Shown: piece after piece, positions 11,901 to 24,492 of the stretch | How the letters are laid out: each line of letters starts with the position of its first letter | Numbering within the stretch: position 1 is the stretch's first letter | Origin: [Phialemoniopsis] sp. UDSM-2020 | Taxonomy: Eukaryota > Ascomycota > Sordariomycetes > Thyridiales > Thyridiaceae | DNA: 64,000 bases | Assembly: GCA_018873225.1 (NCBI GenBank) | Contig: JAEILZ010000001.1 | Coordinates: 4,402,001 to 4,466,000, forward strand | Reading direction: 5' to 3' | Notes under the pieces: model-generated | The model's input: only the letters and a program-made list of their open reading frames with translations | What the model was told of the DNA's origin: nothing | The model's database searches: none | Position numbers and translations under genes: made by a program

Positions 11901-14900
11901 GCGTAGACGAAGGCCGAGAAGGTGTACCAAGCAATCTTATTAGGCTCGACGCCATCAAAACGCTCGCTCCCGCGTCCTGGGCCGACAAGCCTCTGGCAGA
12001 GTCGACGGAGTGGATGGTTTGGTTTGAAAATGAAGAGCGAGGTGTTGTACCTGGGATGACGAGCCAGATACTCTCGCTGTGCTTTGCGGCGGGCATTGGT
12101 CGATTCGACGGCCTGTCGAGCCATCTGACGAGGATCGAAGCCGTCCGTTGGCGCGTCATAACGGATGTTGGTGTAGAAGGGGTTCGGCTCACGATGTGTG
12201 ACGGCTTTGACTATCTTGGTCCAGATTGATGACAGCGTACCCGCTTTCACGGGCGCCCTGTTGTCAACTTGCGGTGAATTGCCATCATCTGCAGTCTCCT
12301 GTAGCGGGTCGATAGATTCGTCAAGAAATTCCCGGACAACGGCTTCTTTGAGTAGCATTTCCATCATGGCTGGGCCATAGTCCAAAGGATCCTTGCGTTG
12401 CCTGCGCTTTCCGAATGAGAATATGGTCGAGAGGGCGAGGTTGCTGGATGACCCGCCCAATTCTTTCCGCTGCAGAAAAGCTCTGACTTGCTCAAGACGT
12501 TTCTGATCCTCGCCGACATCGAAGTTCTCTTGAATGACAGCAATGAACATATTGATGAGAATGAAGAACGAAAGAACGAACCATCCGCAGAAGAAGATGG
12601 CCGCTATCCAGGCAGTGTGATGTACGTCGGTGACTCCCGTGACGGTGTACAGAATCTCGGTCCAGTTTTCACTGGTTAAGATTTGATACATGCCCAGAAA
12701 AGAGTTGAATATTGTCGCAAATGTGATCCGAATATTCTCGCCACCATCATCTGCCTCTGGAATCTCTCCTCGAAACAATTGTACGGCAAAGATGGAAACG
12801 AGGAAAGTCATCAAAAAGACGAACAGCATGAGATTTCCAATACCAGTGGCATTACCAAGCACCAACTGAATGAGCTTCCGAGTCATGGGTATAGCAAGGA
12901 CTACTCGGTAGGCCCTGAGAAGCTGGAACACGGTGAGCCATGCGTAGGTTTGGCCTGAATTCTGAATAGGGGGGAGCAGTATAATGGACGTGCTCACAGC
13001 CAGAAAGAGGTCGACAAGGTTCTGCAGCCTGTGGTGGAAGCCTCTCCAATTAGCAGCAAATCGGATGATGATTTCCACGTCAAGAAGTAGTGTGACCACG
13101 ATCTCGGACGAATCGATGAAGTGTCTGCGGTTGTCGCTCATCCTCGCGCTTCGGAACGCTTGCACGATCAGATCGTACACAATCATCAAGACCCAGATGA
13201 AGTGAGTCTTATTGTAAATTTGCTGCAGGGATGAGATACGTTTGAGCCCATCCTGTGCGTGCGAGGGCATGAACGTCTCATCCTGGTCAGCGGTGAAAGC
13301 ACTGCCCTTGCTCTCTTCCCTGATGACCTGGAAGGAGGAAGTGATGACGGCAATGAGCAAATTGGTCATCCAGAGCATCATGATCATGATACCGGCACCG
13401 AAAAAGAGCGCCGCCACAGTATAGTCCGAATTTGTCGTGTAGTACATGAGGTCCGTGAAAGTATTGGCACTCATGATGACGAAGACCAGCTCCAAGGAGT
13501 GAAGGATGTCATCAAAATTGACAGTGCCGTTGTGGGGATTATCTTGCTGGAGACAGAGTGATCCACGCGGGCATATGAATCCTTTCCCGTTGGATGTGCC
13601 GTTCTTCAAAGAGTCTAGATTCCCCGGTTCTTGCATGAAAACCCATGGCATAACAGTAGGCTCAATGTCGGTGTTGTTCTTCATATAGCCACCACAGAAT
13701 TCGAAGTCGTTCACGTATGCAGCATCGAGATCCTTTGGCTGGAGAGGATCAAGCCACACACATTGACGGCTCAGACTGGTCTTGAAGCTTTGCACGCCAA
13801 TGATGGCAAATAGGAGCCAGAAAAAGCCGATTAGAAATGACACACGCAACAATAGAGGTGCAGCTTTCTTTAGACTTCGGAGAATAATCTAGACGATTCA
13901 TTAATTCTATGCCCAGGTCAGATGCGTACCAGTGGGAATTGACTTACAGCATTGCCGCGTGTTAGGGCCAGAAGTCTCAAGATACGCAGGCAACTCAGCA
14001 TTCGAAACACATACAAATGATGTGCGTGTTCCATGCCAGCGATGCCCAGCACGAAAGAGATCCAGAACGATACAACGGCGACAAAGTCAAGCCGGTTGAA
14101 CCCGTGACGTAGAAAGGCCCTCCGAGCCAGCTGCATCCGCTGTTGCTCTTCCACAGTCTCAGGTAAGGCCTGCCCCTGGAGTACCGTGAAAGATCGGGCA
14201 AAGGTCGAAGGGCCGTACTCGGCTGGGCGGCTAGCCCTGACAGATTTGTGGCGTTGGGGTTGAAATATAGCTTTGTACTGATCTGCTACAGCAGCCCTGA
14301 TACCCTTTTTGCGGTCTATTGAGCTGTACTCGGCTGCGTTCAAAACGAAACCAGAGACAATGATGCGGGCAACGAGCTCCACGGTGAAGATCATAAAAAG
14401 GGCGAAGATGGCCCAGTCGATTCTGGTGGTGCCCCAGCGCTCGGGACGCGCATTGCCTGGCTTCCAGACATCTGGTGCAGCTTCTACTGCCAGAAGAATG
14501 GCCTGGAGGACAATGAGCACAAGGATGAAGGGTTCAGTCCATGGAAAGACGAGAATATCACAGAGCTTTGTCCGTATGGGATTGTCAGGTGAGAATATAC
14601 CCAAGCTCTTGCCTTTGAGAGGGTTTGGCATGGGTCGTCGTGGCATAAAATCAGGTTCGCCCTTCTCTGCTGGTATCGAGAAGGGCTGGGGCGGATACGA
14701 AGTGTCCACGAGCATCGGATCCGATACTCGCTGCGACTGACGGCCATCCACGCTGGGCGAGCGAGATCTTTGCCGGCGTGCCTGTTGCTCCAGTACCTCG
14801 CCTTCTCCACTGATGTTCACGACACGCTGCGACATGGCGCGAACAATTGACGCGGTCCTGGAAAGCGCGCCAGAGGTTGACGGCGAGCGGGATCTTCGCT

Positions 14901-15579
14901 TGTCATCCGGCGTTAGTGAATGGCCATAACTTCGATGCCTTGGGTTGCTGAAGCCTGGCTCCAAGTCGTGCCCAAGCATCCTCGTGTCCCTCGATCGAGA
15001 AGGGCTCCCACCAAGATCGTGGACTGTCTGAAAGCTGTCTCTGGGAGTGGCTGTGACGGGCGTCGTGAGGCCCCCCGCTGTAGGTGCGGCAGCCATAGCT
15101 AGAGGAACATCGTCCGAATCGTCCACATAGGGCTGTGACGGCGGTTCGTCATAGTAAGGGGTGGGAACTTGATCGTACGGATCAGGGTCTGCTACATCCG
15201 GGTGCGGACCCAACGGATGGCTGTGCTGGCTGATATCTGGAGGGAGAGCGAATTGGAGAGCGGCCGGATCTATCGGGGAGTCAACGCTCCCGGCATCGTC
15301 GTGTGATGCAGCGTAAGGGTCTCCCCAGTATGTCGTTATGCCTGGCAAATTGGCAGCTAGCTGTGCTGTGGTTGCCGGTACACGCTCATATCTTGACCTT
15401 CCTCCATCGGCGAGGTATGTTGCCCCGAGAGTCTGGGCTCCCGGACTGTAAGAATCGTCATGATAACCAGATCCATCCTCGCCGGGACCTCGAGGTATAC
15501 TTTCGAGAGGTATTGACTGCGAACGGGAGTTGGACTGGTCCTGGCGATTTTGACTGTGGTTCGGTGGTGGGCTCGCCAT
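8957..15579 (-). CDS. cch1: Voltage-gated high-affinity calcium channel alpha subunit Cch1
   Basis: Four exons in transcription order: 15579-13948, 13888-9735, 9680-9591 and 9521-8957. The introns are 59, 54 and 69 bp and the joined frame is exact (2146 residues). Cch1 is the pore subunit of the fungal plasma-membrane calcium influx channel that works with Mid1 in stress, pheromone and polarised-growth responses. The protein has a disordered Ser/Pro-rich N-terminus (about 1-330), four six-helix repeats with an Arg-bearing S4 in repeats I-III, and four pore loops. The residues at the selectivity position are Asn about 686 (SANTFTD), Glu about 951 (SENWTE), Glu about 1424 (QEGWTD) and Glu about 1712 (GEGWNA). 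An EF-hand-like loop, DPAGTGYISKEAF, starts near 1803. The exon 1/2 junction joins the end of S4-I to its linker. Length and order match the family. Repeat IV has a charge-poor S4. Confidence 0.95.
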
Positions 15580-17158
15580 CGCGGACGGCTAGAAAGATCG
15601 AAGAAGTATGAATTCAATCGGAAGAACGAGCCGAGTTCGCAGAGGGTGAGAATCTCGGGCGTAATGCGCGGCGCGCATTCGCAGTATATCGCGTCACGGT
15701 CGGTATGGTCGCATTTCCTCAGAGAAGTGACAAGATCAAAATGCGATTGAACGACCACTATGCCTGGCCCAGCCAACGGTCGTGAGGAGGACGAAGCTAC
15801 TCCGCGAAGCACTGCAGCATGGAACGGGAGGATCAGTCTCGAGGTGGGCGGTGCAACACGGATAAGGCAATAGTCGCACAAGCACCGGGACGTCGTTTGC
15901 AGGGGAGGGGAGCTGCGAAAAGGTACTCGCTTCGGTAATTTTCGAAAGGTTATTTGGCAAAAATTTGGTCGAGAAGCGAATCGTAAGGTCAATGTCTATC
16001 GAATAGGTAATTTACGAAGTTGTTTGTTGGCCATCACAAGCTGGACATTCTCACACACCCTCTGTCTACTCGCAGTACAATTGTCGTTGCGCGGCCTCCC
16101 TAGTACGAGAAAGTAACCCACTTGCCCACCACGCCGTTTCAGGGCAGCGCTTTAATGGGCTGAACGGGGTGGGCCTTACTGGGATTGGCGTAGCGGAGGC
16201 ACCCTTGGTCCCTGAACCAGCCAGTGGCCGGCGCGCGAATGCTTGACGGGTTTCGCGGAACGGGTACGAAAGTACTTCGCACATTTGCTTTGTGAGGCCG
16301 TCATCATCTCTCGTATTGACAAAGGTCCCCTTGCTTCAGTTTATCTATCTACCTCCTTGAGACCAATGCTCTTTTATGAAATGAGGAAAGTCACGGACTG
16401 AAGCGAACTGACAATACGATTCTACTATCTTCACTTTCTTCACATCCTCAGAGGAAAACAGAAAAATGCCAGCTTCCATGTGAAACTGTCACCCCGGATG
16501 TACTGTCTCAGAGTGGGAGATCCAAGGAATTGGAGGCCGTAGAGAGCGAGCGCAGACAATATTTCTGCCTGACGATGGGCGCTCATTCCTGAGGCTTCAA
16601 TAAATCCAACTGATAAGATAAGCGAAAGCAGAAATTCCAGGTCGCCCAGAAATTGGTCAGAGCGCGTTTTGTGATGCAGGAGGTGCTACGGTGGCGCCTA
16701 ACATGCGCTGAGAGAGCAAGTATCGGCCCTGTAGATTTAGGTGCCTTCCCTGCATGAATAGCCTGGGAAAGAACCCAGAAGTACTTTACTCCGAATCCAA
16801 TGCGCTGTACCCTCACTTTAAACCCCTGTTCTCACCCAGCGCGCGTCAAGCATCGTTCACGCTTCCACTTTTTTCTTTGAATGCACGAGCCTCGTCAAGC
16901 GCGACAGCTTCATCTCGTCACCATCTCGACCTCCCCTCGACACCGAATGCGCGCCGCCATGGTCTGCACATAATTGCTACATTCTTTTGCATAACACCAC
17001 ATTGCCTTGGTATTTTCCTTCTTTCCAACCTTGGCTTCTGCCTTTCTGTCTTGTCATGAGGCTACCCATCTGAACTTCTTAACATCCCTTGCTCGAGACG
17101 ATTCGCATCAATCCCCTATCCCATCTCTTATCCTCCGCCCTCAAACAAAGTGACCACC
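15580..17158. promoter_or_regulatory. Shared upstream region of cch1 and the PHD-finger gene
   Basis: About 1.6 kb lies between two divergent start codons and must hold both promoters. The last roughly 300 bases before 17159 are pyrimidine-rich on the plus strand, typical of a fungal leader, and end in a strong ACCACCATGG start context. No individual regulator site can be assigned with confidence. Confidence 0.5.
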
Positions 17159-20000
17159 ATGGTCTCGGCACGGAAGCGCTCCTTTCAGGAGGTCAACGAC
17201 GACACAAATGGAGCTGCTGAAGAACCCAACTTGCTCTACCAGCTGAGAAGTACCTGGCAATTCGCCAATCTTTGCCAGTGGCTGATGATCTTCGGTCCTG
17301 CTATCAAAGCTGAGAGCATCGACATGGATGTGAGTCTCCTCGATCGCTAGACTGAGTGCCCCCAGCATTCTGATGATGGAAAAATAGGATCTCGAAGTGC
17401 AGTGTCTGCAGCCCCATTCAACTGCTCTGCAGGAGATTGGCTTGTCGCTTCTCAAGTATCTATCGTCGCATCGTGGCCTGACGTAGGTTCAATCCATCTT
17501 CACTCCCATTACGACGCGACATGGCCGACTAAACTGACATAACACCAGGCTGGAACTATTTGATGAGTACACTCGCCGACAATTCCTTGCCAAAGCCCCC
17601 GAGATACCCAACCCTTTTGGGTCCGACGAAATCCCTGCCAAATTTTCCGGCTTCGATGTCCTCACAAAGGTCAGCTCTCATCGCATTGATATCTACTGCC
17701 GCTGTACTAATGTCAATGTACAGATCCGCACCTTGCAACAAATGACACAGATAATTATGAAGCAGCCCGAGAAGCTGAGGGAGAAAATGGTGGAGATCAA
17801 GGAGGCCGATCATGACCACACAAGCTGGGTTTGTGTCCCGTATCCCACTGCAATTGCCATTTTGAGATACAATCCTGATGTTCAGTAGCGCATTGAACCT
17901 TACGGTTGGGATCGCCATGACCGCACGTACTTTGTCCTAGACGATAACCGCATCTACCGACTGACCGACGCACCACCGCCAACGCCCCCTGCGCCCAAAC
18001 CCAAGAAGAATTCCAAAAAGGCCAGAGCCGCTGCTAGAGCGAGCAAGAGAAGGAGAGTTTCCGCTGCCCTCGAATCCGCTGCCGAGGATGGCGGAGACGA
18101 GGCCAGCGACAACGGATTCGAGCCTGTCGAAGAGCTTGATGATGGCCTTGGGGGTATGAAATGGGAGTGCATTGCCGTCAACCTGGACCAGGTCCGAGAC
18201 TTTTTGGCCACCATTCAAAAGACAAAGGACGCCAATGAGAAAATTCTTCGCGATCAGATTGAGGAGCATCTGGTTCCCATTCTAGAAGCGCAAGAGGAGA
18301 AGAGGAAGCGACGTGAGAAGGAGCGAGAGAAGGAACTGCTCAACATGGCCAAGATGGCAAATGCTAAGCGTTCAAGTCGAATAGCGAACAAGGTTGAGCA
18401 TCAGCGACAAGAAGAGGTTGCTCATGAAGAAGAGCGCAAGAGAATCGAGGAGGCGGCTGCCGCTAGGAAGGCCGAACAACAGCAGCGCAAGATAGAGAGG
18501 GAGAGGGAGGCCCGAATGATGTCCCGGGAAAACCGCTTGAAGGACCGGGAGGCACGTCGACTTCAACATGAAGAGGAACTGGCGCAGTTGTCTGAGGACA
18601 GCAAAAATCTGAGTTCTGGAAATGGCCGTGTGTCCGAACGCAAGCTGCAAGCAGACATCGAGAGGAGTAAGCAAGCACTGAAGGAACTCGAAGAGGAAGA
18701 GGAGGACTGGGTGTTTGACTGCATTTGCGGTCTTCATGGCCAAGTCGACGATGGCCAACATAGCGTCGCTTGCGAGCGATGCAATGTGTGGCAACATAGC
18801 AAGTGCCTCGGCATCAGTGAGTCGGACGCTGAGCGTGACGATTTCCATTTCATCTGCGAGTCGTGTTATCGGCGCCAGGAGGAGAAGGAGAAGGCTGCTC
18901 GGAAACCGGTAATTAAGATCAAGGTCAACCGGCCTGGCAGTTCTCCTGCCTCAGCTCCTCGCCCGTCCGCGTCGGTCCAAGGTTTCTCGGCCGAGCAGGG
19001 CACTGCCCGTATGGTTGTCGAAATCGATTCGAAACCTCCCACGCAGCTCGCGAACTCCAATGAGACACCAAAACCTCAGACCTATTCAAGCCCCATTCCG
19101 GCTGCGACCAATGGCTTGAAGGATGCGTCATCAGTTCTCGCGCCACCTCATTCCGACTTCCAACCGAGCATACCCATCAAGACCGATGGTGCAGCTTCGC
19201 AAGAGTCTCTCTCAGGCACGGGCGATCTTCGTCGATCGAGTTTCAACGGCTCGCAGAATCCCTTCTCGTCGCCGCATCCGGACCTCTCGCCACCCAACCA
19301 GTCCCCGAATAAGTCGCGTGCCTATGGCACCATCTACGACCAGCCGAGCCCGGTGCCAAACAAGGTCCAAGCAGCCCAGGGGCAAGAGGCTAGCCCCAGT
19401 AACGGCATCCCTCGCAAGATCTCCACTACCCCTATCTTGCCACCAACCTTTGCCCGGCCTGCTAGCAGCAGTGCAACATCGAAGCCCATATCAACGATGT
19501 CGCCCTCCAAGCCCCAGTCTCAAGTTGAGCCGATGGCAAAGGCAACGGTTGCGTCCTCGGCGTCTTCCACAACGGCCGTACCGCCCACGCCCACCACTGC
19601 GCATACGAGCCAGCAGCCACATGCTACGCCATCTTCAAACCTCGCCGCAACCCCGCGTCTAACACCACTCCAGGGGAGCGGGGCTCAGTACGACCAACAG
19701 TCGCCATCACTCCCACCACAGTCCGGTGGCTTGTCGCCCATCAAGCACTCGCCCCCCATGCCAAAAGATACGGCGACATCCGGCGTCTTCCCCAGCTCCA
19801 GCCCTACACCGCCCATCCTGCCGCCGATCGCAGCCCTGTCACCCTCGCCCCGGCTTCAAAATCTTACCCCGCCGGTGAAGCATGTAAGTCTGTCACAGGA
19901 GCAGTCATCGCCGGTGCATCAGGAGCAACAACAGTCTACAAATGGAGTAGCGAAGCCGAACGGCACAAATACAGCTTTTGTTAACGGAGGGTCTAATTGA
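17159..20000 (+). CDS. DDT/WHIM-like and PHD-finger chromatin protein
   Basis: Five exons: 17159-17329, 17388-17482, 17549-17669, 17724-17828 and 17889-20000; the joined frame gives 867 residues. The N-terminal exons encode a helical region (WQFANLCQWLMIFGPAI, then EIGLSLLKYLSSHRG and LFDEYTRRQFL) resembling the DDT/WHIM module of ISWI-associated remodelling subunits. It is followed by EPYGWDRHDRTYFVLDDNR, the WHIM2-type aromatic motif. A basic NLS-like run and a long charged coiled coil (about 255-430) lead to a PHD zinc finger at about 442-492, with Cys-x-Cys, Cys-x2-Cys, His-x2-Cys and Cys-x2-Cys pairs all present. The last 370 residues are Ser/Pro-rich and disordered. The likely role is a nuclear histone-tail reader in a chromatin complex. 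The exact complex is inference. The fourth exon's acceptor is TAG rather than the preceding CAG, which would bring a stop into frame. Confidence 0.85.
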
Positions 20001-22875
20001 ACCGGGAACTTGATATACGCAGATTACAGCTGAGAATTAGCTTATCATGTCTATGCATGCACGTGGCAAGGTTGATGCAGAGGTCGCCAATGTGTTTGTG
20101 GGGTTTCTTTCAGGATTGGCGTTGAAGGCGATATAGATTGGGCACGAACTCGGGAGCAAAGTCATGCATGGGTGTAGAGATGATTCCATATGCCAAGATA
20201 TGAATTTGAAAATTGAAACTCGAAGCTTTTCTGCATTGAGCGATCACAGTCTTATCGATCTGCTATTCCGTTTTTGCTAGGTATCGTTCTTTGATCCAGT
20301 CTCGACCACAATATCATACGGGCAACAAGTGCATCGATTTCAATTAGGTACCTTTCTGATCTGTTCCGGGCCTTTCCAAGTGACGATGTACTAGATGAGG
20401 GACAAAGAATTTACACCCACAGCATCCTTATCGGAACTGAGTCTTGTGGGGATGAATGAATGAGAGACACAGCTCTCAACGACAAGCAAAGAAAAAAGAA
20501 GAATGATATTGACAGAGCACGTTCCCTTTCATTCCGCATGAGATCACCACTATAAAGTCTCAGCGATCTCGTTCGCGCAGGCCTTGGGAGAAGCGTCTTC
20601 GCCATGTGCTCTACGCTTGGTTTTCGACTTCTCATCGCAGACCGTTTGATACGAGGCCCTGCTGAGAGGTCTACGTAGTAGTAGCAAACGGCTGAGGCTA
20701 ATGCACACACCCGGTCGTCACTCTGCCACCTACGCAGCATACACGCAGGTCCCCGCCATGTGCATGGCTCAAGCCAAAAGAGCTCCTTCGAATGTTCATG
20801 GCCACCAACCCAACATGTCGCAATAGCCAGGACAGGCACCTGTTTAGAGACCGTGTTTACTTCGGAGCCGGCCGTTACTGGACCGATGGAGATGCATAGC
20901 CACCATCTCCTCCCACCCACGTTTCTATTTTGTCGTCCATTCGGGATCTGCACTAGGTATTTGCGGGAGCGGTGCTCACAAGGACAAAAAGCTTAACAGA
21001 GGAAGACCAACATTTCCGCATTGGGCAGTGGCTGCAAGGCACTAACGAAAGTGTGGGGGGCTGGAGCCTTGGCACCAAACATTAAACATTAAACATTTGG
21101 GTCTGAGCTGGGGCCCCCTGTCAAACCTGCTGGTGCTTCTTTAGCGCAACCGCCTTCGTCCAACCACGCAACTCATGACCCCAAAGTTACGCACGAATCT
21201 TCCTCAGCTTCCAATCCGGATGCCCATGTTGGTTGGTCGGATCTAGCACGGTTCCATCGTGATCGACCTTGCTTTTTGCAACGGCAGCCAACTCTGGCAA
21301 GGGGATCAGGGACCTACCACAGGGCGCCATCCGTCGTACAAACAAGGGGAGGAGGCCAGGCTGGTGACCTCCAACCCTGGTTGAGATCGCTGCTCAGTCA
21401 TGCACCAATTACATTCGCCTTGGCGCGGTTTGCTGCAAAGAGGGTGTCTTGAAATTCCGGCCCTAGAAGGCGCAAACACATGGCACGGCCGTCTAGATCA
21501 GACGAGACGTCCATCATCAGCCTTACCGCACCTAGAAAACTAAGTTAGCCGTCAAGACCGCGTGGGGTCTCCCCAGATTCAAGTATGGTTTGGCAACCAT
21601 CTCGAGCAAACGCTTCACTTCGAATGCTGCTCGATGCTCGATATTGGCAGAAGACGAGAAGAATCAACACGCTCGAAGGTGGTCGAGGCGGTGATTTCCG
21701 ACAGCAGAATGTTGAAAAGCGCAGAATACGGCCAGTGCTGTCTGTCGATATGTTGGACTATCTCCCGACAGCCTGGTTCAGTGTGTGTGTGCTTGTCCCT
21801 CGTGAGTGATCGTTCGCGGCTTGAGGTTGGGCTTGGGCATCCGGAGACGGTGTTAGTCGTGGTCCGCAGCACCACCCTCCTGCGCCCACACACACCAACC
21901 TACACATGGCTTCCCCTTGATATCTAGGTGCTCGTGAATGTATAAAGAGAAGTAAAAATAGGACACGAAGATGAAACAGCCCTCTATCCTTTTCGAGTAA
22001 ACTTTTGTGCAAGAACACCTCCTCCAGAAGACAAAGGTTATGAAAGGCAGCTTGTTTCTGCTGTCTAGACTGAAACAACTTCTTGCCTGCCACAACTACG
22101 GAACATTCATAACTTCTATACCAGGGACAAAGACGACTATCTTGCTGTCCAGGAACAAGCCGACAGCATATCTTCCTTTAAAAGGGCAGAGCAAAGAAGA
22201 ATTCTGGAGATAACGTCTTAGTCCAGCCGGCATAAAACACCAACACCAAAGAAAAAGGCAAATTGCACTTTTTTGAAAGAAGGTCATTCATCACTAGCAA
22301 TTGCCTGCAAGATCGCGGGTTTTCAATTTCTGTAGTCTTCCTTTCTGCATCTCAAGCTGCATTGAAAGAGGGACAGGAAACGCCGGTCGCTTCTTTGCTG
22401 CATGACAGCCTGCATCCAGACTTACACGCACATTGCATCCGCATACACACGCGTCACAGCTGTTCCTGACAGGTCAAACCGACACAGCAGCCACCGCCCT
22501 GGTCAGTTCAACACACCCTGGTAGAAGACGATTTCGTTTTCATTAAAACCAATCGTTTTCTTGCCAGCTCATTGACTAACTGGCCATTCCAGGACTATTC
22601 TGTCATATCTCATTCTTGACCTCTGACATTGGAGGGCGAGCTAGACGAGCATAGACCAAGCCATCGTCATCTCTCATTACTTTTTTACCTCGCGTGGCAG
22701 TCTGGGCAACAAGCAGCAGGGTTCTTTCGTTGCACCTTCAGCTTCCCACTTTATCATTTGAAGAATACTTCTAGAAGCCGACTTGCAGTCTTCTAGAACA
22801 AAAGAACGCGCCCTTGCGATTCCGTAACCCCTTGGTCATCACAAATCCCACCAGTCACTACTTACCACTTCTTTC
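20001..22875. other. Long intergenic region upstream of the HMG-box gene
   Basis: About 2.9 kb. The left part is the 3' flank of the PHD-finger gene. The right part, from about 22240, is pyrimidine-rich and AT-richer, as expected for the promoter and a long leader of the HMG-box gene; several short upstream ATG frames occur there (for example 22263-22469). A small tandem repeat sits at 21077-21097. No gene is supported. Confidence 0.45.
21077..21097. repeat. Tandem repeat (AAACATT)x3
   Basis: Three perfect copies of a 7-base unit read directly from the sequence. It lies in a non-coding stretch, and no function is implied. Confidence 0.8.
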
Positions 22876-24492
22876 ATGGAGCAAACAGCGTCGCCGTCAC
22901 CGGCACCCTCGTTCCCTGGTGGCCATGCGGCCCCATTGAATGATGCGATGTCGATGCAAGGACACAATATGTACCGTGCAGGTCTCGATCCCAACCACCT
23001 CGCCTCGCAACCCATTTCCAGGTATGGCAGTCCAATGTCTGGCTCTCAGTACGGACTCCGGCACCTCACTCCGGACAGCTATTCGAGCTCCGTCTCGTAC
23101 AGTCCACCGTTCAGCCAGGACTCCAGTGCTTATGGCCCATTGCCCGACGAGATGCATTCCGGCGTAAGTGTCCGCCGCGTCCCGCGTTATGTGCGCACTG
23201 AAGGTGTACTGACAGCGCCCAACCCGCAGTTTTCTCACCAATACATCACGCCTGCAAGCTCTCCGCCGACGCCGACTCCCTCGCAGCACTCGAACGTGCG
23301 GTCGCTGCGAAGCGGTGCCAGAAAACCCGGCGGCCAGAAGATGACCACCGTCATGTCCGGTCGTGTCAAGAAGGCCCCAGCTAAGAAGAAGACCAAGCGG
23401 AGCGCCGTCGACGACGTAACCAAGCTTGAGACTCCTCTGAGCCAGCTCAAGGGAGCGCAGATCGACCGCGCTCCCGTCGCGGACATTGCAACCTACGTCA
23501 ATCGCTCGATGAAGGAGCGTCAGGAGGAGGTTGAAAAGGGCAAGACCCCTGGCAAGATCAAGCGGCCCATGAATGCCTTCATGCTGTATCGCAAGGCCTA
23601 TCAGAACCGTGCCAAGCAGTGGTGCCTGCACAACAACCACCAAGTCGTTTCCCGGGTCTGCGGACAGAGCTGGCCGCTGGAGCCCGAGCAGGTCCGTCAG
23701 CAGTTCAACCGGTGGGCCACCATCGAGCGAATGAACCACCAGAAGGCACACCCGGACTACAAGTTCACTCCGGCCAAGCCCAGGAAGAGGGGCGAGAGCA
23801 AAGAACCCGAGTTTGAGGTTGAGGTTGAGCAGGAGGAGCCAAGCTTGGACCAGTTCGAGTGGGCTTCCAACGACGCCAGCTCCATCTCTCGCTCTCAGAC
23901 CCAGACGCCCCTCGGAGAGTCTGATTCTGACTACCAGCCTCCCAGGTCTCTGGCATATCAATACCAGACGCGCCAGACACATCTTGCAGCGCCACATATG
24001 CATTACCCGACACCTGCCAATTCGGTCCCGGGCCGCTATGACTCAATGTACATGCACAACCAGTATTACCAGACTGGCAACATGCAAGGCCACTCGGATC
24101 AATTGCTTGATCCCGAGTATGGCTCTCCGAGCATGGCCTTCCGTGATCTCCCCCAGAGCACGAACTACGGCTCGATGCACCATGGTCTGCCCCACGGTCT
24201 CCCTTCTTCCTACATGGATGAGCAGCATATCGATCCGGCGCTGGCCCCCAGCGGCGCCGAGTCGCACGATCCCTTTTTTCAGACCCAGGACGGCGTCTAC
24301 TTGGACCCCGCCATGTATCCCTCTTCCGGCGTCGCTGGCGAGACGAAGGTCGAGCAGTACCCGGACCTGGCCAGCTTTGATGGCAATCCGGTCTTCCCCG
24401 CCGACCACATGCACTTGCTGGCCGGTAACGCGGATGGCTGGCAAATCAGCGCCGAGGGCGCGCAGTCTGAGGACTGGCAGGAGGAGCACTAG
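22876..24492 (+). CDS. HMG-box transcription factor (MATA_HMG/Ste11-like type)
   Basis: Two exons, 22876-23163 and 23230-24492, give 516 residues. The 66 bp intron has GTAAGT, an ACTGAC branch point and CCCGCAG. Because it is a multiple of three without a stop, the whole locus also reads as one 538-codon frame; the spliced form is preferred on splice signals. An HMG box lies at about residues 203-275: KRPMNAFMLYRKAYQ, then NNHQVVSRVCGQSW, ending HPDYKFTPAKPRKR. This is the sequence-specific MATA_HMG type shared by mating-type proteins and Ste11-like regulators. The flanks are Ser/Pro/Tyr/Gln-rich and disordered, with a basic NLS-like run (KKAPAKKKTKR) upstream of the box. It is likely a nuclear DNA-binding regulator, possibly of sexual development. 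Orthology to any named factor (for example FMF-1) is not established here. Confidence 0.85.
   Translation: MEQTASPSPAPSFPGGHAAPLNDAMSMQGHNMYRAGLDPNHLASQPISRYGSPMSGSQYGLRHLTPDSYSSSVSYSPPFSQDSSAYGPLPDEMHSGVSVRRVPRYVRTEGVLTAPNPQFSHQYITPASSPPTPTPSQHSNVRSLRSGARKPGGQKMTTVMSGRVKKAPAKKKTKRSAVDDVTKLETPLSQLKGAQIDRAPVADIATYVNRSMKERQEEVEKGKTPGKIKRPMNAFMLYRKAYQNRAKQWCLHNNHQVVSRVCGQSWPLEPEQVRQQFNRWATIERMNHQKAHPDYKFTPAKPRKRGESKEPEFEVEVEQEEPSLDQFEWASNDASSISRSQTQTPLGESDSDYQPPRSLAYQYQTRQTHLAAPHMHYPTPANSVPGRYDSMYMHNQYYQTGNMQGHSDQLLDPEYGSPSMAFRDLPQSTNYGSMHHGLPHGLPSSYMDEQHIDPALAPSGAESHDPFFQTQDGVYLDPAMYPSSGVAGETKVEQYPDLASFDGNPVFPADHMHLLAGNADGWQISAEGAQSEDWQEEH

Noticed and set aside
20411..20953. 180-codon minus-strand frame downstream of the PHD-finger gene
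   Set aside because: The composition is mixed with no domain and no splice-supported extension; it is probably chance.
22897..24003. 368-codon minus-strand frame opposite the HMG-box gene
   Set aside because: It is fully antisense to a recognisable DNA-binding protein with strong codon bias, and the translation has no domain or plausible start context.
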